A stretch of 11,776 bases of DNA from Dehalococcoidia bacterium (GCA_022823105.1 JAJDXU010000124.1:1-11776); one strand, 5' to 3'; shown: positions 1 to 7,148, counted from the first letter of the stretch. The notes: generated by a model not told the origin, from the sequence alone. Numbers and translations: made by a program.

Positions 1-1062
1 CTGGACAAGCTGGGGTTCGACGAAGCCTGGATCGGCGAGCACCACAGCGCGGGCTGGGAAATCATCTCCTCGCCCGAGGTATTCATCGCGGCCGCCGCCC
101 AGCGCACCAATCGCATCAAGCTGGGCACCGGCGTCGTCAGCCTGCCTTATCACCACCCGCTGATGGTGGCGAACCGGATGGTGCAGCTGGACCACATGAC
201 CTACGGGCGCGTGCTGTTCGGCGTGGGCCCGGGCGCCCTGCCCGGCGACGCGTACATGATGGGCATCCCCCACGAACTGCAGCGCGAGCGCATGGACGAG
301 TCCCTGGGCATCATCCTGCGGCTGTTCACCGAAACCGAGCCCATCACCTACCAGAGCGACTGGTTCGAGCTGAGGGAAGGGCTGCTGCAACTGCGTCCCT
401 ACCAGAAGCCCTACATGCACACCTCGGTGGCATCGGTGCAGTCGCCGGCGGGCGTGACGCTGGCCGGCAAGCACGGCTGCTCGGTGCTCACCATCACCGT
501 GCCCCGCGACCCGTCGGCCGGCCCGTCGGACCTGCAGGGCCTGTGGAGCATCGCCGAGGAATCGGCCGCCGAGCACGGCAACACTATGAACCGCGACGAC
601 TGGCGGCTGGTGCTGCCGGTACACCTGGCCGAGTCCAGGAAGGAAGCGCTGGACGACGCCCGCATGGGCGCGGGCCGCTACCTGCGCGAGTACAGCGAGG
701 GAACCAACGGCCGCAAGCCGGTGTTCGACGGCCCGCTGGACAAGGTGATCGACAACATGGCCGACACGGGCAGCTGGATCATCGGCACGCCCGACGACTG
801 CATCGAGGCCATCGAGCGGCTGGGCGAGCAGAGCGGCGGGTTCGGCGCGTTCCTGGTGCAGACCATCGACTGGGCGCCCCGGGAGAAGATGCTGAAGAGC
901 TACGAGCTGATGGCCCGCTACGTGATGCCCCACTTCCAGGGCAGCGTGCTCAGCACCGCAGCGTCCAACCAGTGGGCCAAGGAACGCCAGGACGACCTGG
1001 TGAGCGGCCGCGTCCGCGCCATCGACCGAGCGCGCCAGCGTCACGCCGAGCGCGTGGGATAA
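1..1062 (+). CDS. LLM-class flavin-dependent monooxygenase, 5' end cut by window edge
   Basis: The reading frame is open from base 1 to the TAA at 1060-1062, giving 353 residues, so the true start lies left of the window; the internal ATG at 163 is not the start. The visible N-terminus carries the bacterial-luciferase-family signature GFDEAWIGEHH (residues 5-15), followed by LGTGVVSLPYHHP and GRVLFGVGPG, the usual beta-strand ends of this TIM barrel. Family members use reduced FMN or F420 with O2 to oxidise small organic molecules; this one most resembles the limonene-monooxygenase-like branch, which does not fix the substrate. About 30 N-terminal residues are probably missing. The C-terminal part (IIGTPDDCIEAIERL) is the typical LLM cofactor-side helix. 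It converges on the ThuA-like gene, with two palindromes between. The family is clear; the reaction is unknown. Confidence 0.9.
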   Translation: MDKLGFDEAWIGEHHSAGWEIISSPEVFIAAAAQRTNRIKLGTGVVSLPYHHPLMVANRMVQLDHMTYGRVLFGVGPGALPGDAYMMGIPHELQRERMDESLGIILRLFTETEPITYQSDWFELREGLLQLRPYQKPYMHTSVASVQSPAGVTLAGKHGCSVLTITVPRDPSAGPSDLQGLWSIAEESAAEHGNTMNRDDWRLVLPVHLAESRKEALDDARMGAGRYLREYSEGTNGRKPVFDGPLDKVIDNMADTGSWIIGTPDDCIEAIERLGEQSGGFGAFLVQTIDWAPREKMLKSYELMARYVMPHFQGSVLSTAASNQWAKERQDDLVSGRVRAIDRARQRHAERVG

Positions 1063-1103
1063 AGCCGTTCACGCCATCAACGGATGATGGTGATAAGCAA
1101 GGT

Positions 1104-1136
1104 AGGGGCGAATCCGCCTCAGGCGGATACGCCCCT
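1104..1136. repeat. REP-like palindrome 1 (convergent gap, left)
   Basis: Arms AGGGGCG (1104-1110) and CGCCCCT (1130-1136) enclose the inner palindrome ATCCGCCT-C-AGGCGGAT (1112-1128), with one A/A mismatch (1111/1129). It starts 41 nt after the monooxygenase stop and is followed by TTTT at 1140-1143, so it could also act as a weak transcription terminator. It shares outer arms and flanks (GGTAGGGGCG...CGCCCCTGCG) with palindrome 2 but has a different core. Confidence 0.85.
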
Positions 1137-1167
1137 GCGTTTTCGAACCGGTTCAGCAGAAAAGGGT

Positions 1168-1191
1168 AGGGGCGAGGCATGCCTCGCCCCT
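1168..1191. repeat. REP-like palindrome 2 (convergent gap, right)
   Basis: This is a perfect 24-bp palindrome with half-site AGGGGCGAGGCA and centre at 1179/1180. Read on the minus strand it lies 23 nt beyond the stop of the ThuA-like gene and is followed by CCCTTTTC, so it could serve as that gene's terminator. Flanking bases match palindrome 1 in the same orientation; centre-to-centre distance is about 60 bp. Confidence 0.85.
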
Positions 1192-1214
1192 GCGGATGCG
1201 GTGACAATCCCGGA

Positions 1215-1919
1215 TCAGGCGGCGACTCTGGCGTTGGCCCACTCGACGCCGTTCAGCACGATCTTCTGGAACTCGGGCGTCTCGAAGCTGCGGCCGTCGT
1301 GTCCCAGCAGCAGGACGAAGACGTTGCCGTCGCCGTACTGGCGGGTCCAACCCAACGGATAGGTGCCGCCCGGCATGTGGGTCGGGTTGCGGTCGGGGCC
1401 CCACGGCCAGGTGCCGCCCTCCGAGTCTCCGGTGAGGAATACGGTGTTGCCGTCCTTGATGGCGAGGTTCATGTACAGCTCGTCATCAGTGGCAAAGTCG
1501 CCGATGCCGCTGGCGCCGGGATGGCCGGCGTCGCTGACGTTGACGGTGAAGTTCCCGTAGGGCGGGTGGTAGCTGGTGCCCGAGATCCAGCCGCCGCCGG
1601 TGATCTCGTGGTATTCAGGCCAGGCCGCCGCGACGCAGGTGGCAATGTGGATGCAGACGAAGCCCTTGCCGCCGCTGATGAAGTCCTTGAGGCCGTCCAT
1701 CTGGTCGGCGGTGAGCGTCCAGTCTCCGAAGTCCGGCACGTTCTCGCGGCGGGTGTTGAAGACCAGCACGTCATAGCCGCCCATCGCCGCCTTGTCGCCC
1801 AGGACCGTCGCGTCCTCGGTTACGGTAACGTCGTGGCCGGCGCCCTTCAGGAAGGACTCCAGGATGGGTGTTGATTCCTCGTACGGGTGGCGTCCACCCG
1901 AGATCACCAGTAGTTTCAT
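1215..1919 (-). CDS. ThuA-like domain protein
   Basis: This 234-residue protein covers the whole single-domain ThuA family (class I glutamine-amidotransferase-like fold). Visible family features are the N-terminal strand MKLLVISGGRHPY, the loop GGKGFVCIHIAT (residues 83-94) at the place of the amidotransferase nucleophile elbow, DELY (146-149), and the C-terminal block FVLLLGHDGRSFETPEF (201-217), where GH is the conserved pair. No Cys sits in the elbow before His91, so amidotransferase chemistry is unlikely. ThuA was first linked to trehalose/disaccharide use; most homologues have no proven reaction, and no sugar genes are nearby. The start is well supported by GGAGGGAG 6 nt upstream of ATG. 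It lies just downstream of a decayed surface-protein gene on the same strand. Confidence 0.88.
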   Translation of the reverse strand: MKLLVISGGRHPYEESTPILESFLKGAGHDVTVTEDATVLGDKAAMGGYDVLVFNTRRENVPDFGDWTLTADQMDGLKDFISGGKGFVCIHIATCVAAAWPEYHEITGGGWISGTSYHPPYGNFTVNVSDAGHPGASGIGDFATDDELYMNLAIKDGNTVFLTGDSEGGTWPWGPDRNPTHMPGGTYPLGWTRQYGDGNVFVLLLGHDGRSFETPEFQKIVLNGVEWANARVAA

Positions 1920-1925
1920 GATTCA

Positions 1926-1933
1926 CTCCCTCC
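1926..1933 (-). promoter_or_regulatory. Shine-Dalgarno site of the ThuA-like gene
   Basis: The minus strand reads GGAGGGAG here, 6 nt before the ATG at 1919. It is a near-ideal ribosome binding site and fixes the start of the gene. Confidence 0.8.
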
Positions 1934-1959
1934 GATGTGGTGCCGACGATTGTAGATTC

Positions 1960-2442
1960 ACCGGCGTCAGGTGGCAAATCGGCGTGCCGACAGGCCAACC
2001 GCGCGGATGCGTCACAAAACAGGGGCGACGCCGCAGCCGCGACGCCGCCCTCGACGCTGATGCCGTCGGAGTCCAGGTCGTCGGGCTGCACCGTGTAGCC
2101 GAAGACGAAAGGCGTCGCCGCCGTGGTTGCGCAGGTAGGACGCGAACCGCCGGTTCTCGTCAACCAGGATGTAGATGCCGGCGTGATCGGCCTGCTGTCC
2201 GGTGTCGGGGTTGATGGTTGTGACGTCGCCGGTGAAACGGGCGGTAATCTCGATGGCTTCCCCGGTGATGTACCCCAATTGGTCATGGTCGTCAGGATTT
2301 TCGGCAAGATACTGGTGCACCGAGGTGCCTTCCAGATCGTAGATGCCGCCGCCTCATCGTAGATGCCGCCGCCTCCTTCGTCGATGATCGTGATGGTGCA
2401 TTCGTCGTCGTGGCCCTTGCTCACGGGGTTGAGGAACTCGTC
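1960..2442 (-). pseudogene. Remnant of a secreted/surface repeat-domain protein, frameshifted and 5'-truncated
   Basis: Joining two minus-strand frames gives one continuous protein: FLNPVSKGHDDE..., then GIYDLEGTSVHQYLAENPDD, ITGEAIEITARFTGDV, VDENRRFASYLRNHGGDAF, and finally VFGYTVQPDDLDSDGISVEG. The last blocks match the pattern Y....(A)LVF.YTVQ..D.D.DGIS common in cadherin/Ig-like repeats of large extracellular proteins from Chloroflexota and other environmental bacteria. The first frame break is a 20-bp tandem duplication (2336-2375); removing one copy restores GIYDLEG. The second is one extra A in the run at 2108-2110, after which the first frame resumes (+20 and +1 give +21). No start codon or signal peptide remains; the 5' side abuts the IS21 relic near 2443. 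The 3' boundary is approximate. It is probably dead; the exact family is uncertain. Confidence 0.65.
2336..2375. repeat. Perfect 20-bp tandem duplication
   Basis: Two identical adjacent 20-bp copies, 2336-2355 and 2356-2375, each beginning ATCGTAGATG and ending CCGCCGCCTC. Because 20 is not a multiple of three, the duplication shifts the frame of the minus-strand surface-protein remnant exactly at this point. Confidence 0.95.
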
Positions 2443-2720
2443 TGACCCAGGTGTAGCAAGATGGATCTGACCCGCCTAGCGACCGGGGGTGGATTGGCAA
2501 GTTAAAACTGACCCACCACGGCCGTTTTGTTCAGCGATTCGGTCAGTCGGCGTAGTTGTCGCCGGCCTCCTCCGGCGTCGCGTTGAGTTGCTGCGAGGGA
2601 AATAGCCCGGCCTGGCGTTTCTCTCTGAGCAGGTAGCTCTCGCCGCGGATGTTCAGCACGTGGCTGTGGTGCAGCAGCCGGTCCAGCACCGCCGACGCGA
2701 TCACGCTGTCGCCCAGCGAC

Positions 2721-2738
2721 TCGCCCTACTCGCCCTAC
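2721..2738. repeat. 9-bp tandem duplication in the istB relic
   Basis: TCGCCCTAC occurs twice in direct succession (2721-2729, 2730-2738). On the minus strand each copy contributes an in-frame TAG at the position of the conserved Trp of the GEWGE motif. Confidence 0.9.
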
Positions 2739-2928
2739 TCGCCGATGCCCTTGTTGGAGGTGAGGATGATGTTGCCGCGTTCGTACCGCGCTGGGACCGG
2801 GGTGAAAAAGGCGGTGGCCGACTCCCGGTCATAGGGCCAGATGCCGAATTGGTCCACGACGAGGACCTTGGGGACCAGGTACACCCGCATCCGACGGTTC
2901 AGGTTGTGCTCGGCTCTGGCCTTCCGGA

Positions 2929-2950
2929 GATCCTCATCAGATCCTCATCA
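2929..2950. repeat. 11-bp tandem duplication in the istB relic
   Basis: GATCCTCATCA occurs twice in direct succession (2929-2939, 2940-2950) and breaks the istB reading frame between the pieces AYDLM and DLRKARAE. Confidence 0.9.
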
Positions 2951-3209
2951 GGTCATAGGCGCGCATGCAGTAAGCGCCGTGGCCGTTCTCAATGGCCCTG
3001 AGGGCCAGGGCGATGGCCAGGTGGTTTTGCCCACGCCGGGCGGTCCCAGTCCGCCGGAGACGGATTGGTGGCCTCCGCGATGAAGGCCGGATTGGCCAGT
3101 TCCTTGACCAGTCGCTCGTCGATGGAGGGCTGGAAGGCGAAGTCGAATCGCCATCGGATGGGTCAACTCCACATCGGCGATTTTGAACATTTTAATATCG
3201 GCGGTGACA

Positions 3210-3354
3210 GGGTTTGTTGTCACTCTCTGTGGGGCCGGCGGCTATTGACGTGTCTGTGTCGGTAGGCATGGATGGTAATATATGACGATGGATGTATCAG
3301 AGTTTTGCGGCATGCATTTTGGGCCAGCGGCGCGGCGCGAACGCCGGCCGGGGC
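3210..3354. other. Spacer between IS21 relic and response regulator
   Basis: This spacer of about 145 bp has no coding signal. It is locally AT-richer around TAATATATG (3276-3284), where a promoter for the response regulator might lie, but no well-spaced -35 box is visible. Confidence 0.4.
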
Positions 3355-3368
3355 GGAGGATTTGAGAC

Positions 3369-3767
3369 ATGAGCGATAATACGCTGGCACGGAAGGTGCT
3401 GGTGGTGGATGACGAGCCGGAGGTCGAGCCGATGTTCCGGCAGAGGATGCGCCGCGAGGTCCGGGCCGGGTTGTATGAGTTCCTGTTCGCCCGGTCCGGG
3501 AAGCATGCGCTGGAGGTGTTGGAGGAGAATCCGGATATCCGGCTGGTGATCACCGACCTGAATATGCCGGAGATGAACGGCTGGCAGCTGCTGGACGCGC
3601 TGGGACAGTCCCGGCCGGATCTGCCGTCGATGGTGGTGTCAGCGTACGGGGACGACGAGAACAAAAAGCGGGCCGAGGAAAGCGGCGCCTGGGGTTTCGT
3701 GGTCAAGCCGGTGGATTTCACGGAGCTGCGCGGCAAGGTGGCGGAGTCAATGGGAACAGGAGGGTAG
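3369..3767 (+). CDS. Single-domain response regulator (REC only)
   Basis: The 132-residue protein is a complete receiver domain with nothing after it. Phosphorylation-site residues are all present: acidic pair D14-D15 (VLVVDDEP), phospho-acceptor D63 (VITDLNMPEMNGW), switch residue S91 (VVSAYGD) and K113 followed by P114 (VVKPVDF). It should be phosphorylated by a histidine kinase and act through protein contacts, as CheY- or Spo0F-like proteins do. No kinase, DNA-binding or output domain is encoded in the window, so the partner is elsewhere. GGAGGA (3355-3360) 8 nt before ATG supports the start. It precedes a methyltransferase on the same strand with a gap of about 155 bp. Codon use and intact motifs mark it as live, unlike the relics beside it. 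Confidence 0.93.
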   Translation: MSDNTLARKVLVVDDEPEVEPMFRQRMRREVRAGLYEFLFARSGKHALEVLEENPDIRLVITDLNMPEMNGWQLLDALGQSRPDLPSMVVSAYGDDENKKRAEESGAWGFVVKPVDFTELRGKVAESMGTGG

Positions 3768-3813
3768 GGCAGTCCGATCGGCGCGGCACGGGCGGCGGGA
3801 TCGGATGCTCCGA

Positions 3814-3829
3814 CGCGGCATGCGCCGCG
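3814..3829. other. Short GC hairpin after the response regulator
   Basis: CGCGGC-ATGC-GCCGCG forms a perfect 6-bp stem 46 nt past the response-regulator stop. It has no U-tract, so a terminator role is only a possibility. Confidence 0.3.
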
Positions 3830-3922
3830 CAGGAGGCGGAAGGGTGGCTCGTGCAGTATTCGAGGCAGCGGCCGGAGCGCATCGGCGCGCTCCCCGGGAA
3901 CGGTGATGCGAGATGCCCGCTC

Positions 3923-4717
3923 ATGGATGAACGGCTCCGGACCAATCGAATCAACTGGAACGAGCGGACGCCGATCCACGCGAGGTCGGCATTTTACGAC
4001 GTTGAGGGGTTCAAGTCGGGCCGGATCACGCTGGACGACATCGCGCTCGGGGAGGTCGGCAACGTTTCAAGGAAGTCGCTGCTGCACCTGCAGCGCCACT
4101 TTGGAATGGATACGATGTCATGGTCGCGCCTGGGCGCAAGCGCCACCGGAGTAGATTTCTCGGAGACAGCCATCGATCTGGCCCGGTCTCTGGACGAAGA
4201 ACTCGGATTGAATGTCCGGTTCATCTGCTCGGACGTTTATGATCTGCCGTCCATCCTCAATGAGCAATTTGACATCGTCTTTACTTCGCACGGGGTTTTA
4301 TGCTGGCTTCCGGATTTGGACGAGTGGGGGAAGGTGGTGAGTCGGCTTCTCAAACCTGGCGGCACGTTCTACATCCTCGAAGGCCATCCCATGATGAACG
4401 TGTTCGAGGAGTCGGCGTCGGGCGACCTGCGGCCGGAACACGATTACTTCCACGAAGAGTTGCTGTTGGAAGGCCGTAGGCCGAGCTACGCCGGGTCCGA
4501 GCTTATCGAAAGTCCCGTCTACGAATGGCAACACGGTTTGGGCGAGGTAGTAACCGCGCTGGTTGGCGCCGGTCTCCGGATCGAGTTCCTGCACGAGTTC
4601 CCGGTGTCGGGATACCAGGTGCATTCCGTCATGGAGCAGGGTGACGATGGTTGGTGGCGGTTTCCCGAGCGTAACGATTCGTTCCCCCAGTTGTTCTCGA
4701 TCAAAGCGACGAAGTGA
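3923..4717 (+). CDS. Class I SAM-dependent methyltransferase
   Basis: From the ATG at 3923 the protein has 264 residues. It shows the order typical of a widespread small-molecule methyltransferase family: NRINWNERTPIHA near the N-terminus (8-20), motif I in the variant form LHLQRHFGMDTMSWSRLGA (54-72) instead of a glycine-rich GxGxG loop, the acidic strand end GVDFSE (76-81), CSDVYDLP (102-109), DIVFTSHGVLCWLPDL (117-132) and LLKPGGTFYI (142-151). The C-terminus closes with FPQLFSIKA. The frame is open back to an ATG at 3851, but that extension (GALPGNGDARC...) looks non-coding and family members begin near the chosen Met. No strong ribosome site precedes 3923. The substrate is unknown. A degraded IS256 copy lies downstream. 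Confidence 0.87.
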   Translation: MDERLRTNRINWNERTPIHARSAFYDVEGFKSGRITLDDIALGEVGNVSRKSLLHLQRHFGMDTMSWSRLGASATGVDFSETAIDLARSLDEELGLNVRFICSDVYDLPSILNEQFDIVFTSHGVLCWLPDLDEWGKVVSRLLKPGGTFYILEGHPMMNVFEESASGDLRPEHDYFHEELLLEGRRPSYAGSELIESPVYEWQHGLGEVVTALVGAGLRIEFLHEFPVSGYQVHSVMEQGDDGWWRFPERNDSFPQLFSIKATK

Positions 4718-5106
4718 AGCGTTTCGTGCGGGCCGTGCAGCGCTCCGGGTTCAGCTGACCGACGGCCGGCCGCCACGTTCCGGGCGCTGTCGCTGGCCAT
4801 GGTGAATCTGCCGTTACCGGCGGGCGCTGCCGACATCGCGGGCGGATGTCGCTACGGCACGGTAAGCCGGGCCATCAAGAAAGGCCGCCGGTGCAACCCT
4901 TGTGCCGGGCCAACCTGCCGGGAGCGCTGGGGTAACAGGCACTAAACAGGGTCGTGTTCGGCGTGGTGTAGGCGAACGGCTTCCCGCCGGGCGGGATTAC
5001 AGCCGACGGCTCTTCGTGGCGTTGGGCTGCTCTCCTCACCATCCTGATAGCTCCCGCCGCGTCGGCGGTGTGTCCCGGTCCAGGTTTTGGGCCGGCAGGG
5101 GCCTTG
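4718..5106. other. Non-coding spacer downstream of the methyltransferase
   Basis: No convincing gene is seen on either strand. The last 40 bp or so (about 5065-5106) vaguely follow the IS256 transposase region that normally encodes RCRVHFMRN, but are too eroded to call firmly. The rest may be older debris of the same element or unrelated sequence. Confidence 0.45.
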
Positions 5107-5512
5107 GCAGTTCCAAAATACGCGCACATGTTACGCACGTAGAGGTACACGCGCAGGCCGACCGGGTGATTGCCCAACTGCAAGAACACTTCCCCCAGGC
5201 CGCTCCACCCCAGGCGGACTGGCGGATGCCTTGCCTGACATCCTGGCCTGCACTGCCTTCCCGGTATCGCACTGGCGGTAGCTTTGGTCCAACAACCGGC
5301 TGGAACGACTGAACAAGGAGATCCGTCGGCGTGCCGACGTGGTGGGTATTTTCCCCAACCGGGCCGTCACCAGGCGTTTGGTGGGCGTCCGCCTCTGGCG
5401 GACTGGTTGAACAGCACGACGAATGGGTGAAGGCCGTTGCTTCCTCACCTTCGCCGACGATCTCGATATCGAGACCCTACCGGCCGACAACATCCTGGAG
5501 GCAGTCGCCTGA
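5107..5512 (+). pseudogene. IS256-family (mutator-type) transposase, degraded 3' third
   Basis: Translated pieces in shifting frames match the C-terminal region of IS256 transposases in order: AVPKYAHMLRT (5107-5139), HAQADRVIAQLQEHFPQ (about 5148-5200), DILACTAFPVSHWR-*-LWSNN, RLERLNKEIRRRADVVGIFP, LVEQHDEW and FLTFADDLDIET, ending EAVA before TGA (5510-5512). Defects: the stretch that normally joins VPKYA...RT to AQADRV is deleted, a TAG replaces the expected Gln codon in HWRQ(I/L)WSNN, and at least three frame breaks occur. The N-terminal two thirds with the first catalytic residues is missing. The sequence after the stop (to about 5562, ACACTACTTGACC...) looks like an IS256 terminal inverted repeat. 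The intact methyltransferase lies where the 5' half would be. Confidence 0.85.
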
Positions 5513-5562
5513 ACAACATCCACAAGGATGACGATTCCTACACTACTTGACCAGACGTAACC

Positions 5563-5834
5563 TACATTCCTGTCGGCGGTCCTGGGATCAATCCTCCGTC
5601 CATCCCAGGCATATTACATAATCGCCACTCCCAACGCCGGGTATCCTCGAACCGGGGTCAGCCCTTGCATCCCGCGGACTCCGAATGGATATTATTGATG
5701 AACGCATTTCCCGCCCACGTCCTTTTGGGTGTACACTGCCCGCCTATGCGCTCAGTCATGTGCATCAATATTCCCAACCTGCGACCGGAGGCGCCGCAAA
5801 CTTCAATGCCACACCTCCCTGATGCGCGGTCTTG
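5563..5834. other. Upstream region of the MFS operon
   Basis: There are about 270 bp without coding signal between the IS256 relic and the MFS gene. It must carry the promoter of the three-gene operon unless transcription enters from the relic. A low-confidence promoter candidate is listed separately. Confidence 0.5.
5665..5695 (+). promoter_or_regulatory. Candidate sigma70-type promoter for the MFS operon
   Basis: TTGCAT (5665-5670) and TATTAT (5690-5695) are separated by 19 nt, in an otherwise GC-rich spacer about 140 nt before the MFS start. The spacing is longer than ideal and the match is by eye only. Confidence 0.3.
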
Positions 5835-7148
5835 ATGCTTTTTAACAGGCGGATTCATTACGCCTGGGTCATCGTGGCGATTGCCGCGATGATGGGATTC
5901 ATCACTTCCTCGGTGCGGTTCGCGGCTGCGGCGCTGGTGCCGCACCTGAGCGACCCGACGGCGGGTTTCGGCTGGAGTTACGGGGCCATCAGCCTGGCGT
6001 TCAGCCTCCAGTGGATCATCTTCGGTCTGGCGAGCCCCTATGTGGGCTGGCTCGGGGACAGGTATGGAGTTCGCTGGTTCCTGCTGGTTGGCTCCATCTT
6101 GTTCATCATCGGCATGCTGCTGACCGGAATCATGGGCAGCCTGTGGCAGTTCTATCTCTACTTCGGCGTGATCCTGGGCATCGCCTCGACGATCTTCACC
6201 GTGTTGCCGGTGTCCGGCATCACGCTGTGGTTCAGGCGACACCTGGGAGCCGCGATGGGGGTGGTCTGGTCGTTCCAGGGAATCGGCGTGGTCGCGTTCC
6301 TGTTCCTGATCGGGGCGGCATTCAGCCAACTGGGGATCCAGTGGATATTCTGGCTTCCGGGCATAGCCGGCGGAGCGCTTCTGCTGGTGTTGGTCAAATT
6401 CTTCTACAACACGCCCGCGGATATGGGCCTGCGTCCCTTCGGCGATCTTGGAAATGAGCCGATCCAACGGCCCCAGAGGGACGAGGCAACCAAGATCCGG
6501 GCGAGGGTGTTCATCCAGCAGGCCAAGCGCACCGCCACGTTCTGGAACCTGATCGGCATCCACTACTGGGGCTGCATGGGGCACCAGATTATCAACGTGC
6601 TGGTGGTGGCCATCGCCGTGGACCGGGGCCTGTCCCTGGGCGCAGCCACCGGCGTGCTGGCCGCCCAGCAGACCGTGGGGGTGGTCGCCCGGGCCGCCGT
6701 GCCCGTGATGGCGGAGCGGTTGGGCTGCAGAACGGTCTGGGTTGTGGGCATGGCCCTGCAGGTGTTCCCGCTGCTGCTGATTATCTTTTTCAACGACATC
6801 TGGGCGTACTACCTTTTCGGCATCCTCTTTGGCATCGGCCAGAGCACGGAGGTGCCCACGTTCCCCATCGCCAACCGGCAGTATTACGGAAACGTTCCCC
6901 AGGGCAGCCTGTACGGATGGCAGAGCCTGGGCAGCGGCCTGGGCATGGGACTGGCGCCCCTGTGCGGCGGGCTCCTTTGGGACTTCACGGGAACATACCT
7001 GGCGCCGCTGTTTTTGTCCCTGGGCTTCAGCACCCTGGCGCTGATCCAGTCCTGGCTGCTGCCCTCGCCTCACATCAGGCAGATACCCGACTGGGAGAGC
7101 CACCTGCCCGCCAACCTGCAGCCCGCCGACGCGAGAGCCGCCGATTAG
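5835..7148 (+). CDS. MFS transporter, oxalate/formate- or monocarboxylate-type
   Basis: The 437-residue protein spans the usual MFS length, with two six-helix halves around a hydrophilic central loop (about residues 205-235, PFGDLGNEPIQRPQRDEATK). The signature loop between helices 2 and 3 is present as GWLGDRYGVRW (about 71-81). The N-terminal start RRIHYAWVIVAIAAMMGF and the pattern ASTIFTVLPVSGITLWFRRHLGAAMG resemble carboxylate carriers of the OFA/monocarboxylate-porter group, which suggests a small organic acid or amino-acid-like substrate. TTG immediately precedes the chosen ATG in frame and is an alternative start. No clear Shine-Dalgarno is seen. It is the first gene of a likely operon; the oxidase starts 67 bp after its stop. 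Function beyond family is inference. Confidence 0.88.
   Translation: MLFNRRIHYAWVIVAIAAMMGFITSSVRFAAAALVPHLSDPTAGFGWSYGAISLAFSLQWIIFGLASPYVGWLGDRYGVRWFLLVGSILFIIGMLLTGIMGSLWQFYLYFGVILGIASTIFTVLPVSGITLWFRRHLGAAMGVVWSFQGIGVVAFLFLIGAAFSQLGIQWIFWLPGIAGGALLLVLVKFFYNTPADMGLRPFGDLGNEPIQRPQRDEATKIRARVFIQQAKRTATFWNLIGIHYWGCMGHQIINVLVVAIAVDRGLSLGAATGVLAAQQTVGVVARAAVPVMAERLGCRTVWVVGMALQVFPLLLIIFFNDIWAYYLFGILFGIGQSTEVPTFPIANRQYYGNVPQGSLYGWQSLGSGLGMGLAPLCGGLLWDFTGTYLAPLFLSLGFSTLALIQSWLLPSPHIRQIPDWESHLPANLQPADARAAD

Larger units (their letters stand above)
2543..3156 (-). pseudogene. istB: istB, IS21 helper ATPase, degraded
   Basis: Minus-strand pieces in several frames read as IstB in order: RFDFAFQPSIDERLVKELAN, a Walker A GLGPPGVGKT, HLAIALALRAIENGHGAYC, DLRKARAEHNL, KVLVVDQFGIWPYD (Walker B region), NIILTSNKGIGE, GDSVIASAVLDRLLHHSHVL, and the end QLNATPEEAGDNYAD before TGA (2543-2545). 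Defects seen: lost residues before Walker A, a frame break directly after GKT, an 11-bp tandem duplication (2929-2950) that also breaks the frame, and TAG stops inside GE-*-GE where relatives have GEWGE, doubled by a 9-bp duplication (2721-2738). The N-terminus is deleted. In intact IS21 elements IstB is the AAA+ partner of transposase IstA; here it cannot be functional. Confidence 0.85.
2443..3209 (-). mobile_element. Internally deleted IS21-family element
   Basis: The segment contains a degraded istB on the minus strand flanked by terminal-like repeats. At the high-coordinate end the minus strand reads TGTCACCGCCGATATTAAAA and repeats CGCCGAT further in, as IS21 ends do (TG...CA termini with internal repeats). 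At the low end three GGGTCAG motifs occur (minus strand, about 2443-2512). The gene istA and roughly the first quarter of istB are absent: the end sequence runs directly into the istB part RFDFAFQPSID. Length is about 0.77 kb, against 2-2.5 kb for a full element. Exact ends and any target duplication could not be fixed. Confidence 0.55.

Noticed and set aside
2030..2060. AGGGGCG...CGCCCT as a fifth REP-like palindrome
   Set aside because: The arms are unequal and the interior is not self-complementary; it may only reflect an Ala-rich coding stretch of the surface-protein remnant.
3245..3281. TTGACG ... TAATAT as a promoter of the response regulator
   Set aside because: The boxes are 25 nt apart, far from the 16-19 nt expected.
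3242..3979. 245-residue minus-strand frame
   Set aside because: It covers the response regulator antisense; that gene has all receiver residues and a ribosome site, while this frame has no motif.
4738..4789. Hairpin CAGCGC(T)CCGG / CCGGGCGCTG downstream of the methyltransferase
   Set aside because: It has a bulged stem, a loop of about 30 nt and no U-tract; such matches are expected by chance at this GC content.
5694..5769. Inverted repeat ATTGATG / CATCAAT upstream of the MFS gene as an operator
   Set aside because: Arms of only 7 bp separated by 62 nt; not distinguishable from chance.
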